A stretch of 64,000 bases of DNA from Desulfitibacter sp. BRH_c19 (GTDB taxonomy: Bacteria; Bacillota; DSM-16504; Desulfitibacterales; Desulfitibacteraceae): contig LOER01000032.1 of NCBI GenBank assembly GCA_001515945.1, positions 1 to 64,000 on the forward strand, given 5' to 3'. The position numbers and the translations under genes were made by a program. Below are positions 46,311-54,736 of this stretch, in pieces. A model generated the notes under the pieces. It made no database searches. It was not told where the DNA came from and saw only the letters and a list, made by a program, of their open reading frames with translations. Within the stretch, counting starts at the first letter, position 1; every line of letters starts with the position of its first letter.

Positions 46311-47720
46311 TTACTCTTCATAAAGAATTTTATTATACCCTAATGGTATATCAACTACCTTTGCTATATATGAGTCTAAGGCAAAAAGATCATTTTTATT
46401 AACTTCTTTTATACTCTTTTTACCTAAAGCTCTAACCCCAATCATTATTTCTTCATTACAGGATGTAAGAAATTTAGATAAGTTTTTAGCACCTGTGTTA
46501 ACATTAAATTTATTATTTAGAGGTCCTTTGTAGAAAACAACTGTCGGCGGTGGTTCCCAAGGTAATGCCTCTAAAACTTCAGTATGGGACATGGCAAAGA
46601 GAGCGACAGAACCTATATACAAAGCATCTGCCCCTAGAGCTAATGCTTTTAGCATTTGCCCAGGGTTATAGAAACCTCCAGCCATTATCAGACTAACATT
46701 ACCTTTTTGCTGAGTATCAATCAAGTAATCATTTGCTCTTTTGAGTGCAAACAAAGAAGGTAGCCCGAAATCATCTTGTAGCATTGGAGCTGTTCCCTTT
46801 GACCCGGCTTGGGCACCATCAAGAACAATAAAATCAACCTTTGCCTCAAGAACTATCTCCAAATCCTTTTCAATAAATTTACTACCTGCTAACTTAACCC
46901 CAACTGGTACTCCTCCTGATAGGCGCCTCAAATATGAGACTAATTTGCTTAAATAATCCTTATGTTTGATTCCTGGTAAGGTTGCATGAATGATAGCTTG
47001 TTCTCCCCATTTAAGACCTAATGCTCTTTTTATTTTATAATCAATATTCTTATCAGGAATAGCGTGTCCAGTTCCCCCTCCTGCTCCCTGTCCTATATGA
47101 ATCTCAATAGCATCCGCTTGCTTTAATATCTTTTCTGACTTGGTCCACTTACCTCTGTTATATTGAATGATTAGCTTTTTTGCTGACTTCCTTTCGGCAG
47201 GCAAATAAGCTCCTTCACCAGTATTTGTAGCTGTCCCAGCCATGGTGCTTCCTTTAGCTAAAGCTATTTTTGCTTTAGCTGAGAGCGCCAAACCATATGC
47301 CATACCCGAAATCATAATTGGCATACTAACTTTCAAAGGTTTTTTTGCTTTAGGTCCAATGATAACCTCGGTATCAATCTTTAGTCCTTCGTCTGTAGGT
47401 AGTCTATGTAGTTGAGCAAAGTTTAACATTATGCCATCAAAGTCTGGAAAACTTCTTGGGCTTCCAAGTGGACGATGAATTACTTTTCCCTCTTGGCTTC
47501 TTAGATTAGTTTCAACTATATTTTGAAGTCCTACTTTACGGGAAGCAGAAACAAATTCCCAAAGATTCTCCTCAAATTTATCTACCATTATTCTATGAAT
47601 AAAGCTATTAGTAGCCATTTCTATTGTTTTACGACCTAACCAAAGCAACCCATAATATCCTGTAAGACCAGCAGCTGTTACAAGTAGTGATTTCTTTATT
47701 AGTTCGTCCTTATCAGACAT
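46311..47720 (-). CDS. FMN-binding glutamate synthase-family protein
   Basis: A 469-residue protein matching the FMN-binding central domain of glutamate synthase: PIMISGMAYGLALSAKAKIALA, SHIGQGAGGG-type EIHIGQGAGGGTGHA, FIVLDGAQAGSKGTAP and GADALYIGSVALFAM. A hydrophobic N-terminal helix (LLVTAAGLTGYYGLLW, about 12-28) may tether it to the membrane. The cysteine cluster that binds 3Fe-4S in true GltB is not evident and no glutaminase domain is present. It may act as a stand-alone oxidoreductase rather than make glutamate. Confidence 0.8.
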   Translation of the reverse strand: MSDKDELIKKSLLVTAAGLTGYYGLLWLGRKTIEMATNSFIHRIMVDKFEENLWEFVSASRKVGLQNIVETNLRSQEGKVIHRPLGSPRSFPDFDGIMLNFAQLHRLPTDEGLKIDTEVIIGPKAKKPLKVSMPIMISGMAYGLALSAKAKIALAKGSTMAGTATNTGEGAYLPAERKSAKKLIIQYNRGKWTKSEKILKQADAIEIHIGQGAGGGTGHAIPDKNIDYKIKRALGLKWGEQAIIHATLPGIKHKDYLSKLVSYLRRLSGGVPVGVKLAGSKFIEKDLEIVLEAKVDFIVLDGAQAGSKGTAPMLQDDFGLPSLFALKRANDYLIDTQQKGNVSLIMAGGFYNPGQMLKALALGADALYIGSVALFAMSHTEVLEALPWEPPPTVVFYKGPLNNKFNVNTGAKNLSKFLTSCNEEIMIGVRALGKKSIKEVNKNDLFALDSYIAKVVDIPLGYNKILYEE

Positions 47721-47837
47721 AATAATGCCTCCTAGTAAACAGTCTATTTTTACTTAGTTTACTGCAAGCCCATTTATCTATGCGATATTCTTTCTTTTAG
47801 TATCCTTCGATAATCTGTGACATATGTAATTATCAGT

Positions 47838-47957
47838 TATAATTTTGATGCGATAGTAGTCCTGTAATCAAACCTAAGTACAGTATGTAAGCTAGGAATT
47901 TGGCATTTAAGACTTCTAGAGGTTAAGGAAGCCAAAAAAAGGTTTCTTTTTTTGTAT
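47838..47957 (+). ncRNA. Candidate small RNA between the GltB-like and TPR genes
   Basis: The 326-base gap 47721-48046 contains no convincing gene. On the plus strand a perfect TATAAT (47838-47843) without a strong -35 is followed about 80 bases later by a hairpin AAGGAAGCC-A7-GGTTTCTTT (47925-47949) and a T-rich tail. Since no plus-strand gene lies upstream, the terminator may end a transcript of about 100 bases, or act as a leader attenuator for the TPR gene. An inverted repeat AGTAAAC...GTTTACT (47734-47763) precedes the GltB-like gene. Confidence 0.35.
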
Positions 47958-48046
47958 TTTTTTGATAGGATTTAAATGTAAGTTATCACTTTGAAACTGT
48001 TTGTTTTAAAACTTACTATAAACTTAGTATAGATGGAGGAAAATAA

Positions 48047-48961
48047 ATGAGTTTGAAAAAAAAGGTTCAAAAGGAGAACAAGCCTAGCAAACGTCCAAGT
48101 ACAACAGATACATACAAGACAATGGGCACTCCAAGGACAGGCTTTTATGCGTTAGAATATGTTATCAGGAAAAATAATCAATTAGACATAGGGGAAACTC
48201 CGAAAATGAAGACTACCTTTTTAATGCCAAAATACTTACCTATTCCCCGTGAAATAAAACCTACTATTCTTCCCACCATAATTATTTTAATAGCACTACT
48301 TCTTATTACCTTCAATCAATACGCCACAGCATTACTAGCATTTACTGCTTTTATATTTATAAGTTTAAAAAGATGGAAATCTACCAACCAAAAAGCATTT
48401 AAGAAATTTATGCGCGGCAAGGATCTTTTTGAAAGACGTAAATATGATCAGGCGCTCAATTTCTTTAACGAAGCTGCCGAGATTTTTCCATCCTCGTCTG
48501 ATCTCCAGCTCTTGTTAGGAAAACTAACAGCTTTTTTAATAGACTTTACCAAATCAGTTGAACACTTTTCCAACTATTTTGAAAGCAATCATGATGACCA
48601 AGAAACCAGAGTCGAATACGCAGCCTCACTACTAGCAGATAGAAAGCCAGAGAAAGCACTATCTATCCTGCAATCCCTGCCAGCGTATGCCAAGAATTCA
48701 CTTCCTGTTGTTACTTTGATTGCCAGTTGTCTGTTAGAACTAAATAAGCACGAAGAAGCCTTGGAAGTAATGAAGAACATTTCTTTAGATAATGAGGACG
48801 AGGTAATAAATACAGGCAAGATGTTTTTTAGGTACATATTGGCAACAGTATACCAAAAATTAGGTAAGAACAATGAATCTCTTGAGCAGTATAGGTTAAT
48901 TCATGCAGAGGATAAAGACTTCATTGATGTAGCAAAAAAGCTCCATCCAGTAACTGAATGA
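48047..48961 (+). CDS. Membrane-anchored TPR protein
   Basis: A 304-residue protein. A basic cytoplasmic N-terminus (about 1-75) precedes two adjacent hydrophobic helices (about 77-115, ILPTIIILIALLLITF and ALLAFTAFIFISL). Several tetratricopeptide repeats follow (RGKDLFERRKYDQALNFFNEA, VEHFSNYFESNHDD, RKPEKALSILQSLP, NKHEEALEVMKNI). TPR proteins mediate protein contacts, and the partner here is unknown. GGAGG precedes the ATG. It is a single plus-strand gene. Confidence 0.75.
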   Translation: MSLKKKVQKENKPSKRPSTTDTYKTMGTPRTGFYALEYVIRKNNQLDIGETPKMKTTFLMPKYLPIPREIKPTILPTIIILIALLLITFNQYATALLAFTAFIFISLKRWKSTNQKAFKKFMRGKDLFERRKYDQALNFFNEAAEIFPSSSDLQLLLGKLTAFLIDFTKSVEHFSNYFESNHDDQETRVEYAASLLADRKPEKALSILQSLPAYAKNSLPVVTLIASCLLELNKHEEALEVMKNISLDNEDEVINTGKMFFRYILATVYQKLGKNNESLEQYRLIHAEDKDFIDVAKKLHPVTE

Positions 48962-49117
48962 AGCTATCCCTTCTGTATGATTGACAAATGGAGATTATTT
49001 TTACCCCATTTGTTGCTTTAGGCTTAATGTGTATTTAGAGTTTATTAGATTCATATCCAATGGAAGCACTAGGACCTTCCACGTGTTTTTTTCTTCATAA
49101 ATCAAGGAATTTAGTTA

Positions 49118-49630
49118 TTATCTATATTTTATAGCTAATCCTTTTAAGAAATTCCTAGCGTATCTATCACCACACTCTTTATAATGCTTGTGTCCTTTTT
49201 TTCTAAATAAAGCGCTTAATTCTCCTTTTGTTATAATGACTCCTGCTTCTTCGAATATATCAAGCATATCCTCACTTTTTAGTGCTAGTGCTATTTTCAA
49301 TTTCTTTAGCATCACATTATTGACACTTCCATTATCCTTTATAGATAGTGCTGGCTTTTCAGGTTGCCCTGGTTTTGGATCCTGTTTTCCTCTTTTAAAT
49401 ATAATCAGGCCATTCAAAAATGACTCTAACATAAAATTATTGCATTCTATATTCCATTTATCACCATCATTGTCAGCTTCATTATTGTAACTGTCCTTTG
49501 ATTTCATAAACATCTTTAGCACTTCTTCTTTTGTTGCTTCGATACCACCAAGTTTAAAAATCTCTACCATATCTGTATTTTTTATATCTAAGGCATATCT
49601 TAATCTAATTAATATATCATTATTATCCAT
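49118..49630 (-). CDS. DUF1456 family protein (YehS-like)
   Basis: A 170-residue protein with two copies of a helical module: NNDILIRLRYALDIKNTDMVEIFKLGG and VNNVMLKKLKIALALKSEDMLDIFEEAG, each followed by a KEEVLKMF/KGELSALF segment. The doubled layout is characteristic of DUF1456. The function is unknown. AGGAGG lies upstream of the ATG. Its end faces the TPR gene. Confidence 0.88.
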   Translation of the reverse strand: MDNNDILIRLRYALDIKNTDMVEIFKLGGIEATKEEVLKMFMKSKDSYNNEADNDGDKWNIECNNFMLESFLNGLIIFKRGKQDPKPGQPEKPALSIKDNGSVNNVMLKKLKIALALKSEDMLDIFEEAGVIITKGELSALFRKKGHKHYKECGDRYARNFLKGLAIKYR

Positions 49631-50164
49631 CTATAAACCTCCTTCTGTAAAACATGGATTATTTGCACAGCAGTTCATCATTAAAATTCTTCATTCTTAT
49701 TAATTTAGTCATTTTGCCATTTCATCATACAATAAGCATCAATCTTAACCTTCTTTATTGCTATTGCCACTTCAGGTTTCGATGCATCTTTAGAAAAAAA
49801 TTCCCCAAACCCTTTTAGTCTGGGGGAACATATTTTACGTCTATAAAAAAGCTAAAATGCTTCCCATTTTATTGTTCATCTAAAAATCCACCACTCTTCG
49901 CCTTCATTAAAAAACTCAAATGCTTTTCCATCAATATTGCACTTATATCTGACTGCATTCTTAAAAAGCTTCATACTCCTAATTGGATCTTTTATTTCAA
50001 ACTTTTCATCGTTGATTCAAAAGGGATATTCCATTAGTGCTATAATGCTCTCAAAGAAAATTATCAATGAAAAACGTGTCCACTTATAACCTTTTGGTGA
50101 GATTGCCTTACATTACGGTTCATAAACCTGCTTTAATGTAACCTCATGCGTTAAGAAGCCTTTG
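49631..50164 (-). other. Gene-poor stretch with a decayed reading frame and orphan terminator
   Basis: No complete gene is seen. On the minus strand 50016-49876 is an open 46-codon stretch of protein-like composition, ending FEFFNEGEEWWIFR and a TGA stop. It follows an in-frame TGA and has no credible start at its beginning, so it may be the tail of a decayed gene. It is followed by a hairpin CCCCCAGA...TTTGGGG and a T run (49793-49828), which looks like its terminator. Confidence 0.35.
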
Positions 50165-50353
50165 TTATTTTTTAGGCTTCTTAACAGGGACTTTTCCAGT
50201 TGCGATTGTGGGCTGCACAGTAGCTTTCTCAACTTTTTTCTTCTTTTTTGGTGGTCTATTTGGGGTCTTATCTCCCATATCAAACATCTCCTCTCTTGCT
50301 TGTTCTTTATCTTCACGCATAATAATCAGTAATTGCTTTAGCTCCTTGCTCAA
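50165..50353 (-). CDS. Short hypothetical protein with basic, proline-lysine tail
   Basis: A 62-codon frame. The first part is helical and charged (MREDKEQAREEMFDMGD) and the second is rich in Lys and Pro (RPPKKKKKVEKATV, ending KKPKK). The TTG at 50353 has no clear SD, and an ATG lies twelve codons in. The last codons fall in a perfect 12-base inverted repeat, GTTAAGAAGCCT...AGGCTTCTTAAC (50150-50184). It may be a real small nucleic-acid-binding protein or a remnant. Confidence 0.35.
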   Translation of the reverse strand: MSKELKQLLIIMREDKEQAREEMFDMGDKTPNRPPKKKKKVEKATVQPTIATGKVPVKKPKK

Positions 50354-50437
50354 ATGTGGTTTTAGCTCATACTATAGATAGAAAGTTTGAATTGCCTTTC
50401 TTATGAATTGATGATATTTAAAAATCTTGTTACCTAT

Positions 50438-51475
50438 CTATAATTTTCCTGTAGGTCTATATATTGTGAGAATGTCTTTTAAAGCTGCCGCTGCCGCTGA
50501 TTTTGGGTCTGATTTTCCGCCAATTATAGTTAATTCACCCATGGTATCTGTATTAAAGCAGACCCCTTTTGTAGCACCGTTTACCGCCGCGAGAGGGTGA
50601 TTGAATGGTAATAGTTTTGGCCCAATATTTACTTTGACTCCGCTAAATGTATTAACTACTTCACCCACGAGTTTAATAACGTTTCCTTCGTTTTTGGCCT
50701 TATATATTTCATCTAATGTAATATCTGTTATTCCTTTGACATTAAGATCATTAATTTTTAAGCCTGCATTCATAACAGTATTGGCTAAAATTAATATTTT
50801 TGCTGCAGTATCCCATCCTTCAATATCTAAGCGTGGATCAGATTCTGCTATTCCTTTTTGCTGTGCTTTTAACAAGGCATCCTCATAAGTAATTCCATTG
50901 TACGTCATTTGCGATAAAATATAATTTGTCGTACCATTAAGAATTCCTTGAATTGAACTAATTTCAGTTCCAGCTAGGCAATACATGGCTACATCAATTG
51001 TAGGTAGAGCTGCTGCAGTTGCGCCGCTAAACTTTAAATATGCATTATTTTCTTTGGCAAGTTGATGTAATTTGTTATAACTACATACTATTGGACCCTT
51101 GCTTAAAGTTACAAAATGTATTCCTTGGGATAATGCAGCTATAGCGTGTGATAAACCAGGCTCTCCCGTGTCTAGATTAGTTGGTCCTGCTTCTAATACT
51201 ACATTCGGTTTAGTATCTTCAATAGCTTTCAGACCACTTACTCCTTTTCTCCATTTATTAAGGTTTGTGCAAATATATTCTTCTTTAGTTTTCAATATTT
51301 CTTGTAAAACTAAACCATTTTTATCAATAGCTCCTCCTTTTGTACCAACTGCTGCGACAATTAAAGGTTCTAAATTATAATCATTCATAATAATATCCTT
51401 TTTCTCTATAATAAGTTCAACAAATTTTCTACCCACATTTCCATAGCCAATTAAAGCAATTTTTATTTTTTTAAT
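50438..51475 (-). CDS. Homoserine dehydrogenase without ACT domain, apparent AUU start
   Basis: Reduces aspartate semialdehyde to homoserine with NAD(P)H. This 345-residue second copy lacks the ACT domain of the hom at 60.4 kb. It shows ILNGTTNYILSQM, DIEGWDTAAKI and a C-terminal GELTIIGGKSDPKSAAAA. A GTG at 51436 would remove most of the Rossmann loop (KIKIALIGYGNVGRKF). In frame upstream the only codon correctly spaced from AGGAGG (seven bases) is ATT at 51475, so I infer initiation there. It lies downstream of the ApgM-like gene after a long gap with its own promoter. Confidence 0.85.
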   Translation of the reverse strand: MKKIKIALIGYGNVGRKFVELIIEKKDIIMNDYNLEPLIVAAVGTKGGAIDKNGLVLQEILKTKEEYICTNLNKWRKGVSGLKAIEDTKPNVVLEAGPTNLDTGEPGLSHAIAALSQGIHFVTLSKGPIVCSYNKLHQLAKENNAYLKFSGATAAALPTIDVAMYCLAGTEISSIQGILNGTTNYILSQMTYNGITYEDALLKAQQKGIAESDPRLDIEGWDTAAKILILANTVMNAGLKINDLNVKGITDITLDEIYKAKNEGNVIKLVGEVVNTFSGVKVNIGPKLLPFNHPLAAVNGATKGVCFNTDTMGELTIIGGKSDPKSAAAAALKDILTIYRPTGKL

Positions 51476-51559
51476 ACAATAACCTCCTCGTCCTTACATA
51501 ATTGAATTTAAAAATTGTAAGAATTGGTAAGTAACAAAAAGTTAAGTCGTCCTTTTAAC

Positions 51560-51588
51560 AATTTACCATTATTACCAATAATAATCAA
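51560..51588 (-). promoter_or_regulatory. Promoter of the second homoserine dehydrogenase, palindrome in spacer
   Basis: On the minus strand TTGATT (51583-51588) and TAAATT (51560-51565) are 17 bases apart. The spacer contains the dyad ATTATT-GGT-AATAAT. The gap 51476-51787 otherwise holds two hairpins (separate entries) and no gene. Confidence 0.5.
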
Positions 51589-51646
51589 ATGGCTTTAGGT
51601 AAAGCTAACAGTATAAGTAAGAAACTATAGTAAATGGTTCTTTAAC

Positions 51647-51696
51647 TATAAAACAAAACTTGGCTTGCGCCAAGTCCTTAGACGCAGGCGCAAGCC
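51647..51696 (-). terminator. Strong GC-rich hairpin upstream of the second homoserine dehydrogenase
   Basis: GGCTTGCGCC (51662-51671) and GGCGCAAGCC (51687-51696) pair perfectly, followed on the minus strand by AAGTTTTGTTTT. The segment CTTGGC-TTGC-GCCAAG within it can form a competing hairpin. It may be a second terminator after the ApgM-like gene or part of a switch. Confidence 0.55.
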
Positions 51697-51749
51697 TTAG
51701 TCTTTGTTAATACTATCTACCTTGTTTGAACTTATACTTCTGATAGTAT

Positions 51750-51777
51750 AAAAAAATCCTCATACAAGATGAGGACA
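51750..51777 (-). terminator. Intrinsic terminator after the ApgM-like gene
   Basis: GTCCTCAT-CTTGT-ATGAGGA on the minus strand is followed by seven T residues. It begins about ten bases past the stop at 51788. A near-identical sequence recurs at 58575-58605. Confidence 0.85.
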
Positions 51778-51787
51778 AAAGTGAATA

Positions 51788-53005
51788 TTAGTCTCGATGC
51801 CTAGCTAAAAAATAATCCATTAATCTGTGTCCTACATCAAAATAATAATTTGATGCTTCTGCTGATTTTTCAGAAAAGTGATTATTAGGTGTCTCTCTTG
51901 CCTGGGTGGAATCGTAGATAACATAAGGTACAGGATCTGATGAATGTGTCCTTATAGATACGGGTGTTCTATGATCAGGTAATACCATCAATTTAAAGGG
52001 TTTGCCAGAAGTCTCAAAGTATTCAAATATGGGTCGTACAACCAATTCGTCGATAATTTCGATGGATTTTATTTTTTCTTTAAGATTACCTTGATGTCCG
52101 CATTCGTCAGGAGCTTCTAAATGTATATATACGAAATCATCACTAGAAAGAGCCTCAATCGCCGCTTTGGCTTTGCCGGTAAAATTCGAATGAATAGTAC
52201 CAGTAGCCCCTTCAACTTTTACCGGTTTTAAACCTGCAAGTAAACCAATGCCATTAATCAAATCTACTGCTGAGATAACTGAGCCTGATAGATTGAATTT
52301 TTTTTCAAAGGAATCTAACCTTGGTTTTTTACCTTCTCCCCAAATCCAAATGGAATTTGCAGGATTAAGCCCTAGTTCCACTCTTTTTATATTTATCGGA
52401 TGATTTTTAAGTAGATCATAGGATTTTTTAGTCATATCAATGATAAAATCCTTGTCGGGTCCTTTAGGTAAATAATCCTTGATTTTTTTTCCCAAGATAT
52501 CATGAGGTGGGGTCAAATCAAATTCATAGGGTCCTTTATCCCAAACGATTAAGTGCCTGTAGCTTACACCGGGATAATACTTCAAAAACTCAGTTTGAAG
52601 GTCCTCTCTAATATCAAGAATTAATTGACTAGCTTCTTCTGTGGTAATATCTGATGATGAATGGTCAATCATAGTCTTATTTTCATAGGGTTCATCACCA
52701 GAAACCGTTACTAAATTACATCTAAAGGTAACATCGGTTTCAAGTAATTCCACGCCCATAGATGCAGCTTCAAGTGGAGACCTTCCAGTATGATAAATCA
52801 ATGGGTCATAACCCATTACTGAGAGATTCGCAGTATCACTACCAGGGGACATGCTATCTGGCACAGTCTTTACCATGCCTATTTCTCCAAGCTGAGCTAA
52901 TTTAGTAATACATGGAATGTTTGCAACCCCTAAGGGTGTTTTGTTTCCCAATTCTTCAATTTCATAATCAGCCGCTCCGTCTACCAATATTGTTATATAC
53001 TTCAT
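51788..53005 (-). CDS. ApgM-family protein, putative alternative homoserine kinase
   Basis: A 405-residue alkaline-phosphatase-superfamily protein of the archaeal-type cofactor-independent phosphoglycerate mutase family. It has ILVDGAADYEIEELGNKTPL, the metal/phosphoserine region SPGSDTANLSVMGYDP, VYIHLEAPDECGHQGN and VLPDHRTPVSIRTH. A branch of this family is proposed to act as homoserine kinase where thrB is missing. Its place between thrC and a homoserine dehydrogenase, with no intact GHMP-type thrB seen in the window, favours that role. Mutase activity remains possible. GAAGGAG precedes the ATG. Confidence 0.85.
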   Translation of the reverse strand: MKYITILVDGAADYEIEELGNKTPLGVANIPCITKLAQLGEIGMVKTVPDSMSPGSDTANLSVMGYDPLIYHTGRSPLEAASMGVELLETDVTFRCNLVTVSGDEPYENKTMIDHSSSDITTEEASQLILDIREDLQTEFLKYYPGVSYRHLIVWDKGPYEFDLTPPHDILGKKIKDYLPKGPDKDFIIDMTKKSYDLLKNHPINIKRVELGLNPANSIWIWGEGKKPRLDSFEKKFNLSGSVISAVDLINGIGLLAGLKPVKVEGATGTIHSNFTGKAKAAIEALSSDDFVYIHLEAPDECGHQGNLKEKIKSIEIIDELVVRPIFEYFETSGKPFKLMVLPDHRTPVSIRTHSSDPVPYVIYDSTQARETPNNHFSEKSAEASNYYFDVGHRLMDYFLARHRD

Positions 53006-53034
53006 AATATCGCCAGTCTCCTTCTATATATAAT

Positions 53035-54519
53035 CTATTTGAGTATTTCTACGACTTCTTTCTTTAAATTATTTTTATCAATTACCCTAGGATGCAAAAT
53101 TTGTTTATCTTGAATATCTTTAATAGGTTCAGGAACATTAATATGAGTTGCATTTGAAAGAATATCAATCAATTCAAAATCGTTATAAGCTTCAGTTTGC
53201 ATACCTAGACCTTCTACAACACTTCTTGTAAATTTGTATGGGCTTGCAGTAGATGCAATAAGTGTATGTGTCATATCAGCAGTTTCATCAACATAATCCT
53301 GATATACCTTAAAACCTACTGCAGTATGGGTGTCTGCCACATAGTTGTACTGCGAATAAAGGAATCGAATTGCCTCAACAGTTTCCTCATCTGTGGCAAA
53401 ACCACCCGAGAAGGCTGCTAAGTTATTCTTCATGTTAATAGTAATCTCATATCTACCATCTTGTTTTAATGATTTCATAAGACTAGTGACACACGCTGAA
53501 TCACGATTGCTGATTTCGTACAAAAATCGCTCAAGGTTACTGGATATCAGAATATCCATAGATGGTGTATTTGTCATTTCAAATTTTCGATGTATATCGT
53601 AAACTCCAGTATTCAGAAAATCTGTGAGAACATTGTTAGTGTTTGATGCACAGATAAATTTTTGTACAGGTAATCCCATGTTTTTTGCATAATATGCAGC
53701 AAGAATGTTTCCGAAATTTCCAGTTGGCACGACAATATTAATCAAATCACCATTTTTTATATGTCCTTCTTTCACAAGCATTAAATACGAATGAACATAA
53801 TACACAATTTGGGGAAGTAATCTACCAATATTAATGGAATTGGCTGAAGAAAAAGTGTACCCCTTTGATTTTAGCTCTTCCCTTAATTCTTCATCCAAAA
53901 ATATATCTTTAACTCCGTTTTGTGCATCGTCAAAATTTCCTGTTATGCCCAATACCGTTACATTAGCACCCCCTTGAGTAGTCATCTGCCTCTTTTGAAC
54001 ATCACTAACGCCCTTGGTAGGATAAAAAACAATAATTTCGATTCCATCAACGTCTGCAAAGCCTTCAAGTGCTGCTTTTCCTGTATCTCCAGAGGTTGCT
54101 GTAAGGATAACTATTTTTTCTTTTATGGCAAGTTTCTTTGATGCAGTCTTTAATAAATAAGGTAAAATGGACAAAGCCATATCTTTAAAGGCTAAAGTTT
54201 TCCCATGATATAGCTCTATAAAGCTCGCTTTATCAAGGGTCTCTATAGGTGCAATCAACAATTCTCTAAATTTTGAATCATAAGCATGATCAACACAATA
54301 GCTAATCTCTTCAATAGAAAAATCCTCAATATATAAACTCAGGATCTTTTTTGCTAAATCTTGATAACTCAAATTTAAGAGATCATCATTAAAAACGAGC
54401 TTAGGAAATTTTGAAGGTACATACAACCCTCCATCTGGTGCAATCCCCTTAACAACTGCTTCTGAGAAAGTGAGTTTTTCATGATTCCCTCTTGTACTAC
54501 TATAATAAATATTAGACAT
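53035..54519 (-). CDS. thrC: Threonine synthase
   Basis: Converts O-phosphohomoserine to threonine with PLP. The 494-residue protein is of the longer, E. coli/yeast-like type: YYSSTRGNHEKLTFSEAVVKG start, PLP lysine in GKTLAFKDMA, ATSGDTGKAALEGF and VPTGNFGNILAAYYAK. The ATG at 54519, preceded by GGAGG, is chosen over the frame open to 54579. It is the first gene of the threonine cluster, 29 bases before the ApgM-like gene. Confidence 0.95.
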   Translation of the reverse strand: MSNIYYSSTRGNHEKLTFSEAVVKGIAPDGGLYVPSKFPKLVFNDDLLNLSYQDLAKKILSLYIEDFSIEEISYCVDHAYDSKFRELLIAPIETLDKASFIELYHGKTLAFKDMALSILPYLLKTASKKLAIKEKIVILTATSGDTGKAALEGFADVDGIEIIVFYPTKGVSDVQKRQMTTQGGANVTVLGITGNFDDAQNGVKDIFLDEELREELKSKGYTFSSANSINIGRLLPQIVYYVHSYLMLVKEGHIKNGDLINIVVPTGNFGNILAAYYAKNMGLPVQKFICASNTNNVLTDFLNTGVYDIHRKFEMTNTPSMDILISSNLERFLYEISNRDSACVTSLMKSLKQDGRYEITINMKNNLAAFSGGFATDEETVEAIRFLYSQYNYVADTHTAVGFKVYQDYVDETADMTHTLIASTASPYKFTRSVVEGLGMQTEAYNDFELIDILSNATHINVPEPIKDIQDKQILHPRVIDKNNLKKEVVEILK

Positions 54520-54611
54520 GGTATACCTCCATATAAAGTGTGTCCAATAGGCACATAAATGTATTTTAACTTCATCCATAAATAGCTATGTTGAGTTATT
54601 ATTTCTACATA

Positions 54612-54641
54612 ATTCTACAATAATCCTTTAAGAATCGTCAA
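54612..54641 (-). promoter_or_regulatory. Promoter of thrC
   Basis: On the minus strand TTGACG (54636-54641) and TAGAAT (54612-54617) are separated by 18 bases, about 90 bases upstream of the thrC start. The gap 54520-55259 otherwise contains a terminator, the tRNA fragment and one hairpin. I see no gene in it. Confidence 0.7.
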
Positions 54642-54680
54642 CTAAGTGTAAAACTGTATGTATACATGGTTATACTTTGA

Positions 54681-54725
54681 TAGAATAAAAAAGATGATTT
54701 CTGTTGAATTCAGAAACCATCTTTT
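54681..54725 (-). terminator. Terminator downstream of the tRNA-Pro 3' fragment
   Basis: AAAAGATGGTTTCTG-AATTCAA-CAGAAATCATCTTTT pairs over about 15 bases with one mismatch, and the minus strand continues TTTTTTATTC. It lies 12 bases past the tRNA-Pro fragment, where the terminator of an intact tRNA gene would be expected. Confidence 0.75.
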
Positions 54726-54736
54726 GTTGCTGTTGA

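Noticed and set aside
50113-50316. 67-codon alternative frame overlapping the Lys/Pro-rich frame
   Set aside because: It overlaps in another register, lacks a ribosome binding site, and has less protein-like composition than the 50165-50353 frame.
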